Shown here: in pieces, positions 17,799 through 26,445 of the stretch
Numbering within the stretch: position 1 is the first letter of the stretch
How the letters are laid out: each line of letters begins with the position of its first letter
From: Achromobacter mucicolens
GTDB taxonomy: Bacteria > Pseudomonadota > Gammaproteobacteria > Burkholderiales > Burkholderiaceae_B
DNA: 64,000 bases
Assembly (NCBI RefSeq): GCF_902859725.1
Contig: NZ_CADIJP010000014.1
Location: 87,470-151,469 of the forward strand
Reading direction: 5' to 3'
Program-made: the position numbers and the translations under genes
Notes under the pieces: model-generated
Seen by the model: only the letters and a program-made list of their open reading frames with translations
What the model was told of the DNA's origin: nothing
The model's database searches: none

Positions 17799-18626
17799 AT
17801 GACATCTACCCCTATCGTACGCACGGTATACATCGTTTCCGACAGTACCGGCATCACCGCAGAAACCTTCAGCCAGTCAGTACTTTCGCAGTTCGAGGAG
17901 GTCAATTTCAAGCCCATCCGCCTGCCTTTCGTGGACACGCTTGAAAAGGCCGCGGAAGTCGCCATGCGGATCGATCGCAGCGCCCAGGACGCGGGCGTGC
18001 CGCCCATCGTTTTCAGCACCCTGGTCAACCCCGAGATCCTGGCACGTGTTCGCCAGGCGAACGGCATCTTCCTGGATCTGTTCGGCACGTTCGTCAGCCA
18101 CATCGAACAGGCGCTGGGTCTCAAATCCAGCCACTCCATCGGCCGCTCGCACATGCAGGCCAACTCGGAAAAGTACCGGAACCGAATCGACGCCATCAAC
18201 TTCAGCCTGGCGCACGACGACGGCCAGTTCGTGAACCAGCTCGATCAGGCCGACGTGATCCTCGTCGGGGTCTCGCGCTGCGGCAAGACGCCCACCAGTC
18301 TGTACCTGGCCATGCAGTACGCCATCAAGGCCGCGAATTTCCCGCTCACGCCCGACGATTTCGAACGCGGCACCCTGCCCTCGACCATTGCGCCGCACCG
18401 GGGCAAGCTGTTCGGCCTGTCGATCCAGCCCGAGCGCCTGGCCGAAGTGCGCAACGAGCGCCGCCCCAACAGCCGCTACGCGCAACTTGAGCAATGCCGC
18501 TACGAAGTGGCGGAAGCCGAACGCATGATGCGCCGCGAAGGCATTTCGTGGCTGTCCAGCACGACGAAATCGATCGAAGAGATCGCGACCACCGTCTTGC
18601 AGGAAGTCGGACTGGATCGCGGATAA
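17799..18626 (+). CDS. ppsR: Phosphoenolpyruvate synthase regulatory protein (kinase/pyrophosphorylase)
   Basis: A 275-residue DUF299-family bifunctional enzyme that inactivates PEP synthase by ADP-dependent phosphorylation of a Thr and reactivates it by phosphorolysis. The N-terminus VRTVYIVSDSTGITAETFSQS is family-specific, and the P-loop GVSRCGKTPTSLYLA lies at about residues 155-169. It is divergent from ppsA, its known target, with a 214-base spacer that holds two dyads. Confidence 0.96.
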   Translation: MTSTPIVRTVYIVSDSTGITAETFSQSVLSQFEEVNFKPIRLPFVDTLEKAAEVAMRIDRSAQDAGVPPIVFSTLVNPEILARVRQANGIFLDLFGTFVSHIEQALGLKSSHSIGRSHMQANSEKYRNRIDAINFSLAHDDGQFVNQLDQADVILVGVSRCGKTPTSLYLAMQYAIKAANFPLTPDDFERGTLPSTIAPHRGKLFGLSIQPERLAEVRNERRPNSRYAQLEQCRYEVAEAERMMRREGISWLSSTTKSIEEIATTVLQEVGLDRG

Positions 18627-18631
18627 AGAAA

Positions 18632-18655
18632 AAGGGCGCGTTCAGGCGCGCCCTT
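18632..18655 (+). terminator. Hairpin terminator after ppsR
   Basis: AAGGGCGCG and CGCGCCCTT form a perfect 9-bp stem with a six-base loop just after the ppsR stop. Only a short T stretch follows. It also faces the 3' end of the convergent lipoprotein gene; a second small GCCGGC hairpin follows at 18661-18679. Confidence 0.6.
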
Positions 18656-18698
18656 GATTGGCCGGCGGTTTCAGCCGGCGAATGTTCACTGTGAATAT

Positions 18699-19178
18699 TC
18701 AGGGACGCAGCTTGACGCGCTCACGCGATCCCGCGCCCCAGTACTTCAGCGGCGACATCTCCTCTTGGGCAATCTTTTCGGATTCCTCCAGCCGCATGTC
18801 CTGCCGCCCCACGCTGGCGGCATTTCCGGTTGCGCCCTCGATGCTCAGGCGCACGTACCGCGTCTGGCCCGGCGCCAGGTCGAACGTCAGGGTCTCGCCA
18901 TCGCGCAGCGTATCGATCTCGTACTTGCCCGCCGGACGGTTCACGTAGAAGAAGCTGCCCGGCTTGGACCGGCCGACCTTCACGCCATTGACGCGCAGAT
19001 ACGGTTGATTCGACACCACGCCAATCGGCGCCGGCGGCTGGTAGAAATAGATGCGGCCCGTATCCGGGACCATGACGGGAATGGTGCCCGCCACGTCCTT
19101 GTAGCGGGGACCGCCGCAACCGGCCAACAAGGCGGCGCCCAGCGCGGCGGCGGCCATCAACTTCAAACTGCTCTGCAT
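18699..19178 (-). CDS. DUF2846-type lipoprotein (paralogue 3)
   Basis: A 159-residue predicted outer-membrane-bound lipoprotein. The signal peptide ends in the lipobox LLAGC (Cys 21). The mature part holds the DUF2846-like core: GRIYFYQPPAP, then GRSKPGSFFYVNRPAG, then APGQTRYVRL, and a C-terminal LKYWGAGSRERVKLR. Two other genes in this cluster encode proteins with the same blocks in the same order, so they arose by duplication. AAGAG precedes the ATG. Function unknown. Confidence 0.85.
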   Translation of the reverse strand: MQSSLKLMAAAALGAALLAGCGGPRYKDVAGTIPVMVPDTGRIYFYQPPAPIGVVSNQPYLRVNGVKVGRSKPGSFFYVNRPAGKYEIDTLRDGETLTFDLAPGQTRYVRLSIEGATGNAASVGRQDMRLEESEKIAQEEMSPLKYWGAGSRERVKLRP

Positions 19179-19200
19179 GGATTTCTCTTCAGGTTTGGGT

Positions 19201-19680
19201 CTAACGCAAGCCAGGAACCTGCTCGGGCGAAGCCGCGCCCCAATAGCGCATCTTCAGGAGCTCGGTTTCAGCGACTTCGGGCGGATCGACCATTTCCATG
19301 GAGAGCTTGCCCACCGTGCCCGTGCTGCCCAGCGATTCGGCCTTGATGCGCACATAGCGCGTCTGACCGGGATCAAGCTTGAAACTCACGCCGTCGCCCG
19401 TCCAATACAGGTTGGTCACGACATAACTGCCTGCCGGGCGGTCCACGAAAAAGAAGCTGCCCGGCTTGTTGCGCCCTACGACATCGCCGTTCACGCGCAG
19501 CTTTTGCTGCGCCACCGCGGCGGCCGACGCCTGCGCCTGCGGCTGGTAGAAGTAGATGCGCCCGTCGCCTTGCGCGATTGGCGGCATGCGCCCCTGCAAG
19601 GATTGGTACTGCGGTCCAGCGCACCCGGCCAGCGCAACCACCGTCGCGGCCGTCGCCGCCAATTTCAGCCAGATCTTCAT
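19201..19680 (-). CDS. DUF2846-type lipoprotein (paralogue 2)
   Basis: A 159-residue lipoprotein paralogue with lipobox VALAGC (Cys 20). Core blocks GRIYFYQPQAQ, GRNKPGSFFFVDRPAG, DPGQTRYVRI and MRYWGAAS align with the neighbours. The start codon overlaps the stop of the upstream 142-residue lipoprotein gene by four bases (ATGA), so the two are probably translated together, and paralogue 3 follows 22 bases downstream. No enzymatic motif is visible. Confidence 0.85.
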   Translation of the reverse strand: MKIWLKLAATAATVVALAGCAGPQYQSLQGRMPPIAQGDGRIYFYQPQAQASAAAVAQQKLRVNGDVVGRNKPGSFFFVDRPAGSYVVTNLYWTGDGVSFKLDPGQTRYVRIKAESLGSTGTVGKLSMEMVDPPEVAETELLKMRYWGAASPEQVPGLR

Positions 19681-20105
19681 TGACGCTTTTCCACAGGCAG
19701 GGTCACAGGACGGTTCAATGGCAGATAGGCCATTTCACCAGGCAGGTAAAAGCCAACGAGCTTTCCCGAGGACGCCACGAGATAGGCCTCTCCCTGGCGC
19801 CGCGTCTGGACTGTGAACAGGCCGCCAAGCGACCGGTAGACGTCGCCTTGCGGCAAGGCGCCCACGCGCTGCCATTGCGACGCCGCCGGCAGATTCGCGA
19901 TGCTGTCATTGGGAAGCTGGGCGGTGACCAAGCGCGACAGCTGGATCACGTTGACCGGGTCCGCCGGCGCCACGGGCACCAGGTTCGCCCGCTGTGTCGA
20001 CACGGACATGCACGCGCTTAAGGAAAGCATGCCCGCGACGGCCAACACGGCAAACTTGCTCAGGCGGGCCGCGCCCGCGATTGTTGGAACTACCGACGAC
20101 ACCAT
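19677..20105 (-). CDS. Predicted lipoprotein of unknown family
   Basis: A 142-residue protein with a basic N-terminus, a hydrophobic stretch and lipobox LSLSAC (Cys 32), so likely a lipoprotein. The mature part is about 110 residues, with YRSLGGLFTVQTRRQGEAYLVASSGKLVGFYLPGEMAYLPL near the C-terminus, suggesting a small beta-rich domain. It does not carry the GRIYFYQP/YWGA blocks of its neighbours. It overlaps paralogue 2 and is preceded by a reasonable promoter (20135-20162). I do not recognise it. Confidence 0.72.
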   Translation of the reverse strand: MVSSVVPTIAGAARLSKFAVLAVAGMLSLSACMSVSTQRANLVPVAPADPVNVIQLSRLVTAQLPNDSIANLPAASQWQRVGALPQGDVYRSLGGLFTVQTRRQGEAYLVASSGKLVGFYLPGEMAYLPLNRPVTLPVEKRQ

Positions 20106-20134
20106 GGATACCCCGGCGACAAATGAAGTGCGTA

Positions 20135-20162
20135 AGTATAGGGGTGCATCAGAAATCTACAA
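20135..20162 (-). promoter_or_regulatory. Predicted sigma-70 promoter for the lipoprotein genes
   Basis: Reading on the minus strand, TTGTAG is followed after 16 bases by TATACT, 30 bases before the start codon at 20105. The decamer CCCCTATACT also occurs in the promoter candidate at 20710-20736. Confidence 0.5.
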
Positions 20163-20175
20163 AACGTATCTGCGC

Positions 20176-20643
20176 TCAATAGCGCAGCGGCTCGCGCTCG
20201 CGGCGGCCCGCGCCCCAATATCGCAAGTCGGCCAGCGCTTGCTGCGCGGCGTCGGGCGACTGCTCCAGGCGCAGCACCTGCTTGCCTCCCGCGACGTCCA
20301 CCCGGACGTATTGCGTCTGCCCTGCCGCTAGCGGCACGACCAGCGGGTCCTTGCGTTCCTTGCGGTCCGTTGCCGTGATCACTTCGAGCGTCCCGGCCGA
20401 CCGGTCCACGAAAAAGAAGTGGCCTGCCTTGGATTTGCCGACGCGGGCGTTGTCGACCAGGATGGCTGGATGCGGCACCTTGTCGCCGTTGGACGTCTTG
20501 GGCTGGTAGAAATAGATCCGCCCTTCGCCTGGCTCCAGCGCGGAGATCTTGGCCGCCACGTCGCCATACCGGGGGCCCGCGCAGCCCGCCAGCACGGTTG
20601 CGGCGCCCAGCGCGGCCAGGCTCAGTTTGATCCAGTGTTTCAC
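20176..20643 (-). CDS. DUF2846-type lipoprotein (paralogue 1)
   Basis: A 155-residue lipoprotein with lipobox VLAGC (Cys 20 from the chosen start). The blocks GRIYFYQPKTS, GKSKAGHFFFVDRSAG, AAGQTQYVRV and LRYWGAGRREREPLRY match the two paralogues downstream. I take the GTG at 20641-20643 as start: a strong GGGGAGGGGA ribosome binding site lies just before it and the signal peptide is then compact. The longer frame to 20736 would place a non-hydrophobic leader in front. Function unknown. Confidence 0.83.
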   Translation of the reverse strand: MKHWIKLSLAALGAATVLAGCAGPRYGDVAAKISALEPGEGRIYFYQPKTSNGDKVPHPAILVDNARVGKSKAGHFFFVDRSAGTLEVITATDRKERKDPLVVPLAAGQTQYVRVDVAGGKQVLRLEQSPDAAQQALADLRYWGAGRREREPLRY

Positions 20644-20709
20644 GTGTCCCCTCCCCGGGCTCGAAATGCGGGCCGCGTCAGTGCGCCGCCCACGTTGCAC
20701 AAGCGCCGC

Positions 20710-20736
20710 AGTATAGGGGGCAGATTCGCCCATCAA
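20710..20736 (-). promoter_or_regulatory. Predicted promoter for the first DUF2846 lipoprotein gene
   Basis: On the minus strand TTGATG and TATACT are separated by 15 bases, shorter than the ideal 17. The -10 lies in CCCCTATACT, the same decamer as in the promoter at 20135-20162. Confidence 0.4.
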
Positions 20737-20768
20737 TCGGTGGAAAAACGGGGGGATCCCGCGCCGGC

Positions 20769-21557
20769 TCAGGCGGGATGGCGCAGGCTCGCCTGGCGGC
20801 GCTGCTCGAACAGGCAGATCGCTGCGGCGGCGCCGACATTCAGCGACTCGACGGCGGCGGCGTCGTGGTCAATGCGCACCTTCAGGCTGGCAGCGGCCAG
20901 CAGCGCGGGCGCCACACCCTGGCCCTCATGCCCGAACACCCACGCGCACCGCTCAGGCAGGCGGTCCGCATAAAGGTCGCGCGAGCCGTCCAACGCCGTC
21001 GCCACCAGCGGCAAACGCAAGCGCGGCAGCAAGGCCTGGAGATCGACATGCTCGTGGATATCCAGGGCAAAATGCGCGCCCTGGCCGCTGCGAAGCACTT
21101 TGGGAGACCAGGCCGCCGCCGAGCCCGTGGCAAGAAACACCCGCTTGATGCCGGCCGCGGCGCACGTGCGCAGCAAAGTGCCCACATTGCCAGGGTCCTG
21201 GATGCGGTCGAACAGCACGCAGGTTTCATCCACCTGTTCAGGCAGCGCGGGCACCGGCGGCGTGACCAGGAAGGCGACGCCCTGCCCGCTTTCGACGGCG
21301 GCCACGGCGTGCATCAGGCGCGCGTCCAGCGCGAGGCTGACGTTGTCCGGCACGGCCGCGGCGAGCGCCGCGATGTCCGGCTGGGAAAGGCGGTCCACGT
21401 CGAAAATCGCCCTGTCCGGCGCGCCGTGGTGCTGCAACCATGCCTGGCAAAGGTGCACGCCATCGAGCAGCACCTGGGCGCCACGCTTGCCCGCGGTGCC
21501 GGCCAACTTGACCAGCGCCTTGACCGCCGGGTTGTCCCGGGAACTGATGTGCTTCAT
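20769..21557 (-). CDS. TrmH/SpoU-family RNA 2'-O-methyltransferase
   Basis: A 262-residue SPOUT methyltransferase. The N-terminal [13 protein letters not shown] and a substrate-binding subdomain precede the catalytic SpoU domain (about residues 105-255). [23 protein letters not shown] is motif 1 (with the conserved Asn and Arg), [10 protein letters not shown] is motif 2 and [14 protein letters not shown] is motif 3, which together form the knotted AdoMet site. It probably methylates rRNA or tRNA; the site cannot be told from the sequence. Its start overlaps the rnhB stop as ATGA. Confidence 0.92.
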   Translation of the reverse strand: MKHISSRDNPAVKALVKLAGTAGKRGAQVLLDGVHLCQAWLQHHGAPDRAIFDVDRLSQPDIAALAAAVPDNVSLALDARLMHAVAAVESGQGVAFLVTPPVPALPEQVDETCVLFDRIQDPGNVGTLLRTCAAAGIKRVFLATGSAAAWSPKVLRSGQGAHFALDIHEHVDLQALLPRLRLPLVATALDGSRDLYADRLPERCAWVFGHEGQGVAPALLAAASLKVRIDHDAAAVESLNVGAAAAICLFEQRRQASLRHPA

Positions 21558-22162
21558 GAAACCAGGCCGAAGGCCTTGATGGGCGCGAAGCTGCGCCGGT
21601 GTTCAGCGCACGGACCGTGCTCGCGCAGCCGTTGCAGATGCAGCGCCGTGCCGTAGCCCTTGTGCTGGTCGAACGCGTATTGCGGATACAGGGCGTGCAG
21701 GCGAAGCAGATCGGCGTCGCGGGCGGTCTTGGCAAGGATGGAGGCGGCCGAAATTGCCGGCACCAGCGCATCGCCCTTGATGACGGTCTGCACGGTGCAG
21801 CGCAGTTTGGGCGCCTGATTGCCGTCGACCAGCGCCAGTTGCGGCACGGTGGTCAGGCCTTGCACCGCGCGCTGCATCGCCAGCATGGTGGCGCGCAGGA
21901 TGTTCAGGCTGTCGATTTCCGCGACCGTGGCGCTGGCGATGCACCAGGCAAGCGCCTGTTCCTTGATCTGCAGCGCCAGTTCCTCGCGGCGCACGGCGGT
22001 GAGGACCTTGGAGTCGGCCAGGCCGTCAATGAAGCGTGACGGATCCAGAATGACCGCCGCCGCGTAGACCTCGCCGGCAAGCGGGCCACGGCCCGCCTCG
22101 TCGACGCCGGCGGTCAGCAGCGCGGGCTGCTCCGGCGCCACGAAAAGCTCAGGCTGCTCCAT
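21554..22162 (-). CDS. rnhB: Ribonuclease HII
   Basis: A 202-residue RNase HII that removes ribonucleotides and RNA primers from [24 protein letters not shown] (Asp21, Glu22) is the catalytic N-terminal signature. AKTARDADL and the final [25 protein letters not shown] block are also typical. It overlaps lpxB by 14 bases, as in the conserved lpxA-lpxB-rnhB order. Confidence 0.97.
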   Translation of the reverse strand: MEQPELFVAPEQPALLTAGVDEAGRGPLAGEVYAAAVILDPSRFIDGLADSKVLTAVRREELALQIKEQALAWCIASATVAEIDSLNILRATMLAMQRAVQGLTTVPQLALVDGNQAPKLRCTVQTVIKGDALVPAISAASILAKTARDADLLRLHALYPQYAFDQHKGYGTALHLQRLREHGPCAEHRRSFAPIKAFGLVS

Positions 22163-23345
22163 CGGCCACCTCCAGGATCGCCTGCGCGGCCAGCGCCGGC
22201 GTATCGCGCAACAAGTCTTGGTGCATGGCGGTGAAACGGGCCTCCACGCGGGCGATCAGGGCGTCGTCGGTCAACGCCTGCCAGGTCGCTTCGGCCAGTT
22301 TATCGGGCGTCGCGTCGTCCTGCAAAAGCTCGGGAACGACGAAGTCGCGAAGCAGCACGTTGGGCAGGCCCACCCAGGGCAGGTACGGGCGCTGCTGACC
22401 GGACTTCCACGCCATGATCCGCCGCATCCAGGGCGACAGGACGTAGGAGATGACCATGGGCCGTTTGAACAGCGCCGTCTCCAGCGTGGCGGTGCCGCTG
22501 GCGACCAGGACGGCCGTGGCGGCTTCCATGACGGACCAGGCCACCGGCGCCTTGCGGTCGCCGCCCTCGCCGTGCAGGTCGTGCGCGGTGACGCAGCGCA
22601 GATCGGGCACCGGGTACTGGGCCAGGATTTCCAGGAATTCGGCCCGCCGCTGGTCATTGACCATGGGCACGATGCACTGCAGGGCCGGATCCTTCTTCAG
22701 CAGTTGCTGGGCCGCCTGCAGAAAGCGCGGCGCGAGCAGACGGATCTCGGAAGACCGGCTGCCGGGCAGGATCGCCAGCACACGGGCGTCTTGATCGATG
22801 CCCAGGCGCTCGCGGGCCGCCGCGCGGTCCGGCTGCATCGGCACGGCGCCGGCCAGCGGATGGCCCACGTACGTCACCGGTATGCGTTCCTTGCGGTAGA
22901 TCTCTTCCTCGAACGGAAACAGCACCAACATATGCGAGACCGATTCACGGATCTTGTGAATACGCTCGTAGCGCCAGGCCCAGATCGAGGGGCCGACGAA
23001 ATGCACCGTCGGCGTGCCCGCCTGGCGAAGCTGGTGCTCCAGCCGCAGATTGAAGTCGGGTGCGTCGATGCCCACGAAGACGGACGGCGGCTCGGCGAGC
23101 CAGCGGCGCTTGACGTCGCGGTAGGTGGCCAGCAGGCTGGGCAGGCGCTTGAGCGCGTCCACATAGCCAAACACGGTCAGCGCGTGCATCGGATGCCAGG
23201 CGTCGAAGTCTCGCGCCTGCATCTGCGGTCCGCCGATGCCCTCGCAGCGCACGCCGCTGTCGCGCGCTTGCAGACCGGCAATGATGCGTCCGGCCAGCAG
23301 GTCGCCCGAAGGCTCGCCGGCCACCATGCCGATCCGAGTGCTCAT
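22149..23345 (-). CDS. lpxB: Lipid-A-disaccharide synthase
   Basis: A 398-residue glycosyltransferase that joins UDP-diacylglucosamine and lipid X to make the lipid A disaccharide at the inner membrane. The N-terminal [17 protein letters not shown] and later [24 protein letters not shown] and LPGSRSSEI blocks are LpxB signatures. The start overlaps the lpxA stop as ATGA, in the lpxD-fabZ-lpxA-lpxB order. Confidence 0.97.
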   Translation of the reverse strand: MSTRIGMVAGEPSGDLLAGRIIAGLQARDSGVRCEGIGGPQMQARDFDAWHPMHALTVFGYVDALKRLPSLLATYRDVKRRWLAEPPSVFVGIDAPDFNLRLEHQLRQAGTPTVHFVGPSIWAWRYERIHKIRESVSHMLVLFPFEEEIYRKERIPVTYVGHPLAGAVPMQPDRAAARERLGIDQDARVLAILPGSRSSEIRLLAPRFLQAAQQLLKKDPALQCIVPMVNDQRRAEFLEILAQYPVPDLRCVTAHDLHGEGGDRKAPVAWSVMEAATAVLVASGTATLETALFKRPMVISYVLSPWMRRIMAWKSGQQRPYLPWVGLPNVLLRDFVVPELLQDDATPDKLAEATWQALTDDALIARVEARFTAMHQDLLRDTPALAAQAILEVADGAA

Positions 23346-24136
23346 GGGCGGATGATGCCGCGGGAGGCGACGTCAAGGAAGTCCAGCAGCGTCTGCAGAT
23401 GTTCCGCGGCTTCAGGGGTGGATTGCTGGCGCTCGCGCAGTTCGGCGCGCGCCGCGTCCAGGGGCAGGCCCCGGCGGTAGATGATCTTGTAGGCTTCGCG
23501 CAGGACCGAAATCGAGGCCGCGGAAAAACCGCGGCGTTTCAGGCCTTCGACGTTGATGCCCACCGGACGGCACGGGTTGCCGGCCGCCAGCACAAAAGGC
23601 GGGGTGTCCTGCATGAGGGAGCTGTTGCCGCCCGTCATGGTGTGCGCGCCCACGCGCGAGAACTGATGCACGCCGGTCAGGCCGCCGATGATGGCCCAGT
23701 CGCCCACATGCACGTGGCCGCCAAGCTGCACCGAATTGGCCAGGATCGTGTTGCTGCCGATGTGGCAGTCATGGGCCACGTGAACATAGGCCATGATCCA
23801 GTTGTCGTTGCCCAGCGTTGTTTCACCGCCATCCTGCGTCGTGCCGGTATTCAGCGTGACGAATTCGCGCACCGTGTTGCGGTCGCCGATCGTCAGGCGC
23901 GTCGGCTCGCCCGCGTACTTCTTGTCCTGCGGCATGCCGCCGATGGAGCAATAACGATAGAAGCGGTTGTCGCGACCGATGGTGGTCACACCGTCGATCA
24001 TGCAGTACGGGCCGATTTCGGTACCCGCACCGATGGTCACATCAGGCCCCACCACTGCGAACGGGCCGATGACCACGGTCGGGTCGATTTTTGCCGCCGG
24101 ATCGACAACAGCGGTGGGATGGATGTTTCCTGCCAT
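23342..24136 (-). CDS. lpxA: UDP-N-acetylglucosamine acyltransferase
   Basis: A 264-residue left-handed beta-helix enzyme that catalyses the first step of lipid A synthesis. IHPTAVVDPAAKIDPTVVIGPFAVVGPDVTIGAGTEIGP shows the hexapeptide repeats, and YVHVAHDCHIGSN contains the catalytic His. The alpha-helical C-terminal domain (after about residue 190) is complete. It starts directly after the fabZ stop with no spacer. Confidence 0.97.
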   Translation of the reverse strand: MAGNIHPTAVVDPAAKIDPTVVIGPFAVVGPDVTIGAGTEIGPYCMIDGVTTIGRDNRFYRYCSIGGMPQDKKYAGEPTRLTIGDRNTVREFVTLNTGTTQDGGETTLGNDNWIMAYVHVAHDCHIGSNTILANSVQLGGHVHVGDWAIIGGLTGVHQFSRVGAHTMTGGNSSLMQDTPPFVLAAGNPCRPVGINVEGLKRRGFSAASISVLREAYKIIYRRGLPLDAARAELRERQQSTPEAAEHLQTLLDFLDVASRGIIRP

Positions 24137-24592
24137 TTACTCTTCCAGGCTGCGAATCGCGCACATCAGCTTGGCGGAGGCCACTTCCTGGCCGTCGACC
24201 GTCGCGCGTGCTTGATACTTACAGATGCTGCGGCTCAGGCGTTCCGCTTCGACCTCGATGCGCAGCTGGTCACCCGGGACGACGGGGCGGCGAAAGCGCG
24301 CACCGTCGATGCCGACCAGGTAATAGGCGGTCTTGGCGCCTTCGCACTTGAGGCCGCCGTTCTCGTCCGTGAACGAGAACAGCGCCGAGGCCTGGGCCAT
24401 GGCTTCGACGATGAGCACGCCCGGCATCACCGGATGGTGAGGAAAGTGACCGTTGAAAAACGGCTCGTTGATCGAGACGTTCTTGATGGCGACGATCGAC
24501 TTGCCAGGCACCATTTCCACGACACGGTCAATCAGCAGCATCGGGTAGCGATGCGGCAGCCTCTCCATGATCCCCTTGATGTCGAGTTCCAT
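24137..24592 (-). CDS. fabZ: 3-hydroxyacyl-[ACP] dehydratase FabZ
   Basis: A 151-residue hotdog-fold dehydratase of fatty acid elongation. [15 protein letters not shown], the active-site [21 protein letters not shown] (His and the following catalytic Glu) and KFRRPV-type [11 protein letters not shown] blocks are conserved. It sits between lpxD and lpxA, the usual place where it balances fatty acid and lipid A synthesis. Confidence 0.97.
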   Translation of the reverse strand: MELDIKGIMERLPHRYPMLLIDRVVEMVPGKSIVAIKNVSINEPFFNGHFPHHPVMPGVLIVEAMAQASALFSFTDENGGLKCEGAKTAYYLVGIDGARFRRPVVPGDQLRIEVEAERLSRSICKYQARATVDGQEVASAKLMCAIRSLEE

Positions 24593-24659
24593 TTTTCTAT
24601 GCGTTCCTGCGAAATTAAATAAAGTGGCGGCGCGGGCGCGCCAGGGCGGCGAACGCGCC

Positions 24660-25757
24660 CTAGTCCTTTTCCAGCGTGCGCACGCGGCGGCGCAATTGCG
24701 CCAATTGTTGTATCACGGCGGCGTTGCGCTGCCATTCGCCATGCTCCGCGTACGGGAAGACCCCGGTGTAGCGGCCAGGCTTGGAAATGTTGGACGTCAC
24801 TGCCGTGCCGCCCGAGATATGCACGTCGTCGCCCAGCACCAGATGCCCCGAGAGCATCGCGGCGCCGCCGATGGTGCAGCGCTCACCGATGGTGGTCGAG
24901 CCCGCCACACCCACGCAGGCCGCCATCGCGGTATGTGCGCCGATGCGGCAGTTGTGGCCGATCATGATCTGGTTATCGAGCTTCACGCCGTCCGCCAGGA
25001 CGGTGTCTTCAAGGGCGCCGCGGTCGACGGTGGTGTTGGCGCCGATTTCGACGTCATCGCCCAGCGAAACGCCGCCGAACTGCGGGATCTTGCCCCAGGC
25101 GCCCTTGCCCAGCGAAGGATCCGGCGCGAAGCCGAAACCATCGGCCCCCAGCACCGAACCGCTGTGCAGGATGACGCGGGCGCCGATCTTGACGCCTTCA
25201 TAAAGCGTGACGTTGGCATGCAGCCGGCCGTCAGGCCCGATGGACGATCCGGCGCCGATGACGCAACCCGGACCCAGCACCGTGCCCCGTCCGATGCGCA
25301 CGCCGGCTTCGACGACGCAGTTCGGGCCAATACGCACGCCCTCTTCGATGATCGCGTCGGGCGCAACCACGGCGGAGGGATGGGTTTCAGCGGGCAAGGC
25401 GGGTCTGCGGGCAGTGTCGAACCACTGCGCGACGCGCGCGTAGAGCAGATAGGGATGCTTGCAGACGACCAGCGCGAATGGCGGGCGGTCGCTGCCCTGG
25501 GCTTCGAGCGCCTCGGCGACGTCGGTGGAGACGATGACCGCCCCCGCTCCGGTTGCGCCAAGCTGGCTTTGGTAACGGGGATTGGACAGGAAAGTGATTT
25601 CCTGGGGACCGGCCGAAGACAGGGTCCCGATGCCGCAGACCCGCATGGGGTCTGCGCCGGGAACCGCACTGATACGCCAGTCCATACCCTGGGTATTGGC
25701 GGCGCTCAACAATGCTTCGAGTGTCGGCGCGCGGGCAAGATCCAGTAAAACCGGCAT
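24660..25757 (-). CDS. lpxD: UDP-3-O-(3-hydroxyacyl)glucosamine N-acyltransferase
   Basis: A 365-residue LpxD that adds the N-linked hydroxyacyl chain in lipid A synthesis. An N-terminal uridine-binding domain (about residues 1-105) precedes a long hexapeptide-repeat beta-helix, and [14 protein letters not shown] contains the catalytic His. The C-terminal helix is [14 protein letters not shown]. It starts 18 bases downstream of the skp stop. Confidence 0.97.
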   Translation of the reverse strand: MPVLLDLARAPTLEALLSAANTQGMDWRISAVPGADPMRVCGIGTLSSAGPQEITFLSNPRYQSQLGATGAGAVIVSTDVAEALEAQGSDRPPFALVVCKHPYLLYARVAQWFDTARRPALPAETHPSAVVAPDAIIEEGVRIGPNCVVEAGVRIGRGTVLGPGCVIGAGSSIGPDGRLHANVTLYEGVKIGARVILHSGSVLGADGFGFAPDPSLGKGAWGKIPQFGGVSLGDDVEIGANTTVDRGALEDTVLADGVKLDNQIMIGHNCRIGAHTAMAACVGVAGSTTIGERCTIGGAAMLSGHLVLGDDVHISGGTAVTSNISKPGRYTGVFPYAEHGEWQRNAAVIQQLAQLRRRVRTLEKD

Positions 25758-25775
25758 GACTAGACGGGTATCGCT

Positions 25776-26336
25776 TTACTTGCCCAGGCTCTGGATCACC
25801 TTGTCGGTGATGTCGATGCGCGGGTTGACCGTCACCGCGTCCTGGATGATCAGGTCGTAGTTTTCCTGTTCGGCAATGCGCTTGATGGCGTCATTGGCCT
25901 TGGACACGATGCCCGAGAATTCTTCGTTGCGACGGCGGTTGAAGTCTTCCTGGAACTCGCGGCGCTTGCGCTGCAGGTCGGTGTCCAGGTTGGCCAGTTC
26001 GCGCTGGCGCTTGACGCGGTCGGATTCCGACAGGACGGGGGCGTCCTTGTCGAACTTCTCGGCTTGCGAGCGCAGGCTGTTGTTCAGGCGCTGGAGCTCG
26101 TCGTCGCGCTTCTTGAATTCGGCTTCGATCTTGCTTTGGGCAGTCTTGGCCGGACCCGATTCGCGCAGGATGCGTTCGGTATTGACGAAACCGATCTTGG
26201 TGCCTTGCGCTTGCGCGGGGATCGCGGCAGCCGAACCGAGAATGAGCGCACCCACCAGGGCAATGGAGCCGCCCAGCTTGCCACGGCGCTTGGCGCCCAG
26301 CGTCTTCGATGATTTAAGTGCGAAATCAGACATCAT
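25776..26336 (-). CDS. skp: Periplasmic chaperone Skp/OmpH
   Basis: A 186-residue periplasmic chaperone for outer-membrane proteins. A long basic n-region precedes the signal core SIALVGALILGSAAAIPAQAQ, with cleavage after AQA. The mature protein opens with TKIGFVNTERILRES and continues as a long charged coiled coil (about residues 70-150), the tentacles of the Skp trimer. Two adjacent ATG codons occur; GGAAGGTGAG lies upstream. It follows bamA, its functional partner. Confidence 0.93.
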   Translation of the reverse strand: MMSDFALKSSKTLGAKRRGKLGGSIALVGALILGSAAAIPAQAQGTKIGFVNTERILRESGPAKTAQSKIEAEFKKRDDELQRLNNSLRSQAEKFDKDAPVLSESDRVKRQRELANLDTDLQRKRREFQEDFNRRRNEEFSGIVSKANDAIKRIAEQENYDLIIQDAVTVNPRIDITDKVIQSLGK

Positions 26337-26445
26337 GAAAATCTCACCTTCCAGTAAGGCAAAGCCAAAGTGTGTATTGTGCCACTAAACAGCAAGGACG
26401 CCGGACCAGGGGGCCGCGCCCTTGTTTTCAAGAGTAACGCTTCGC

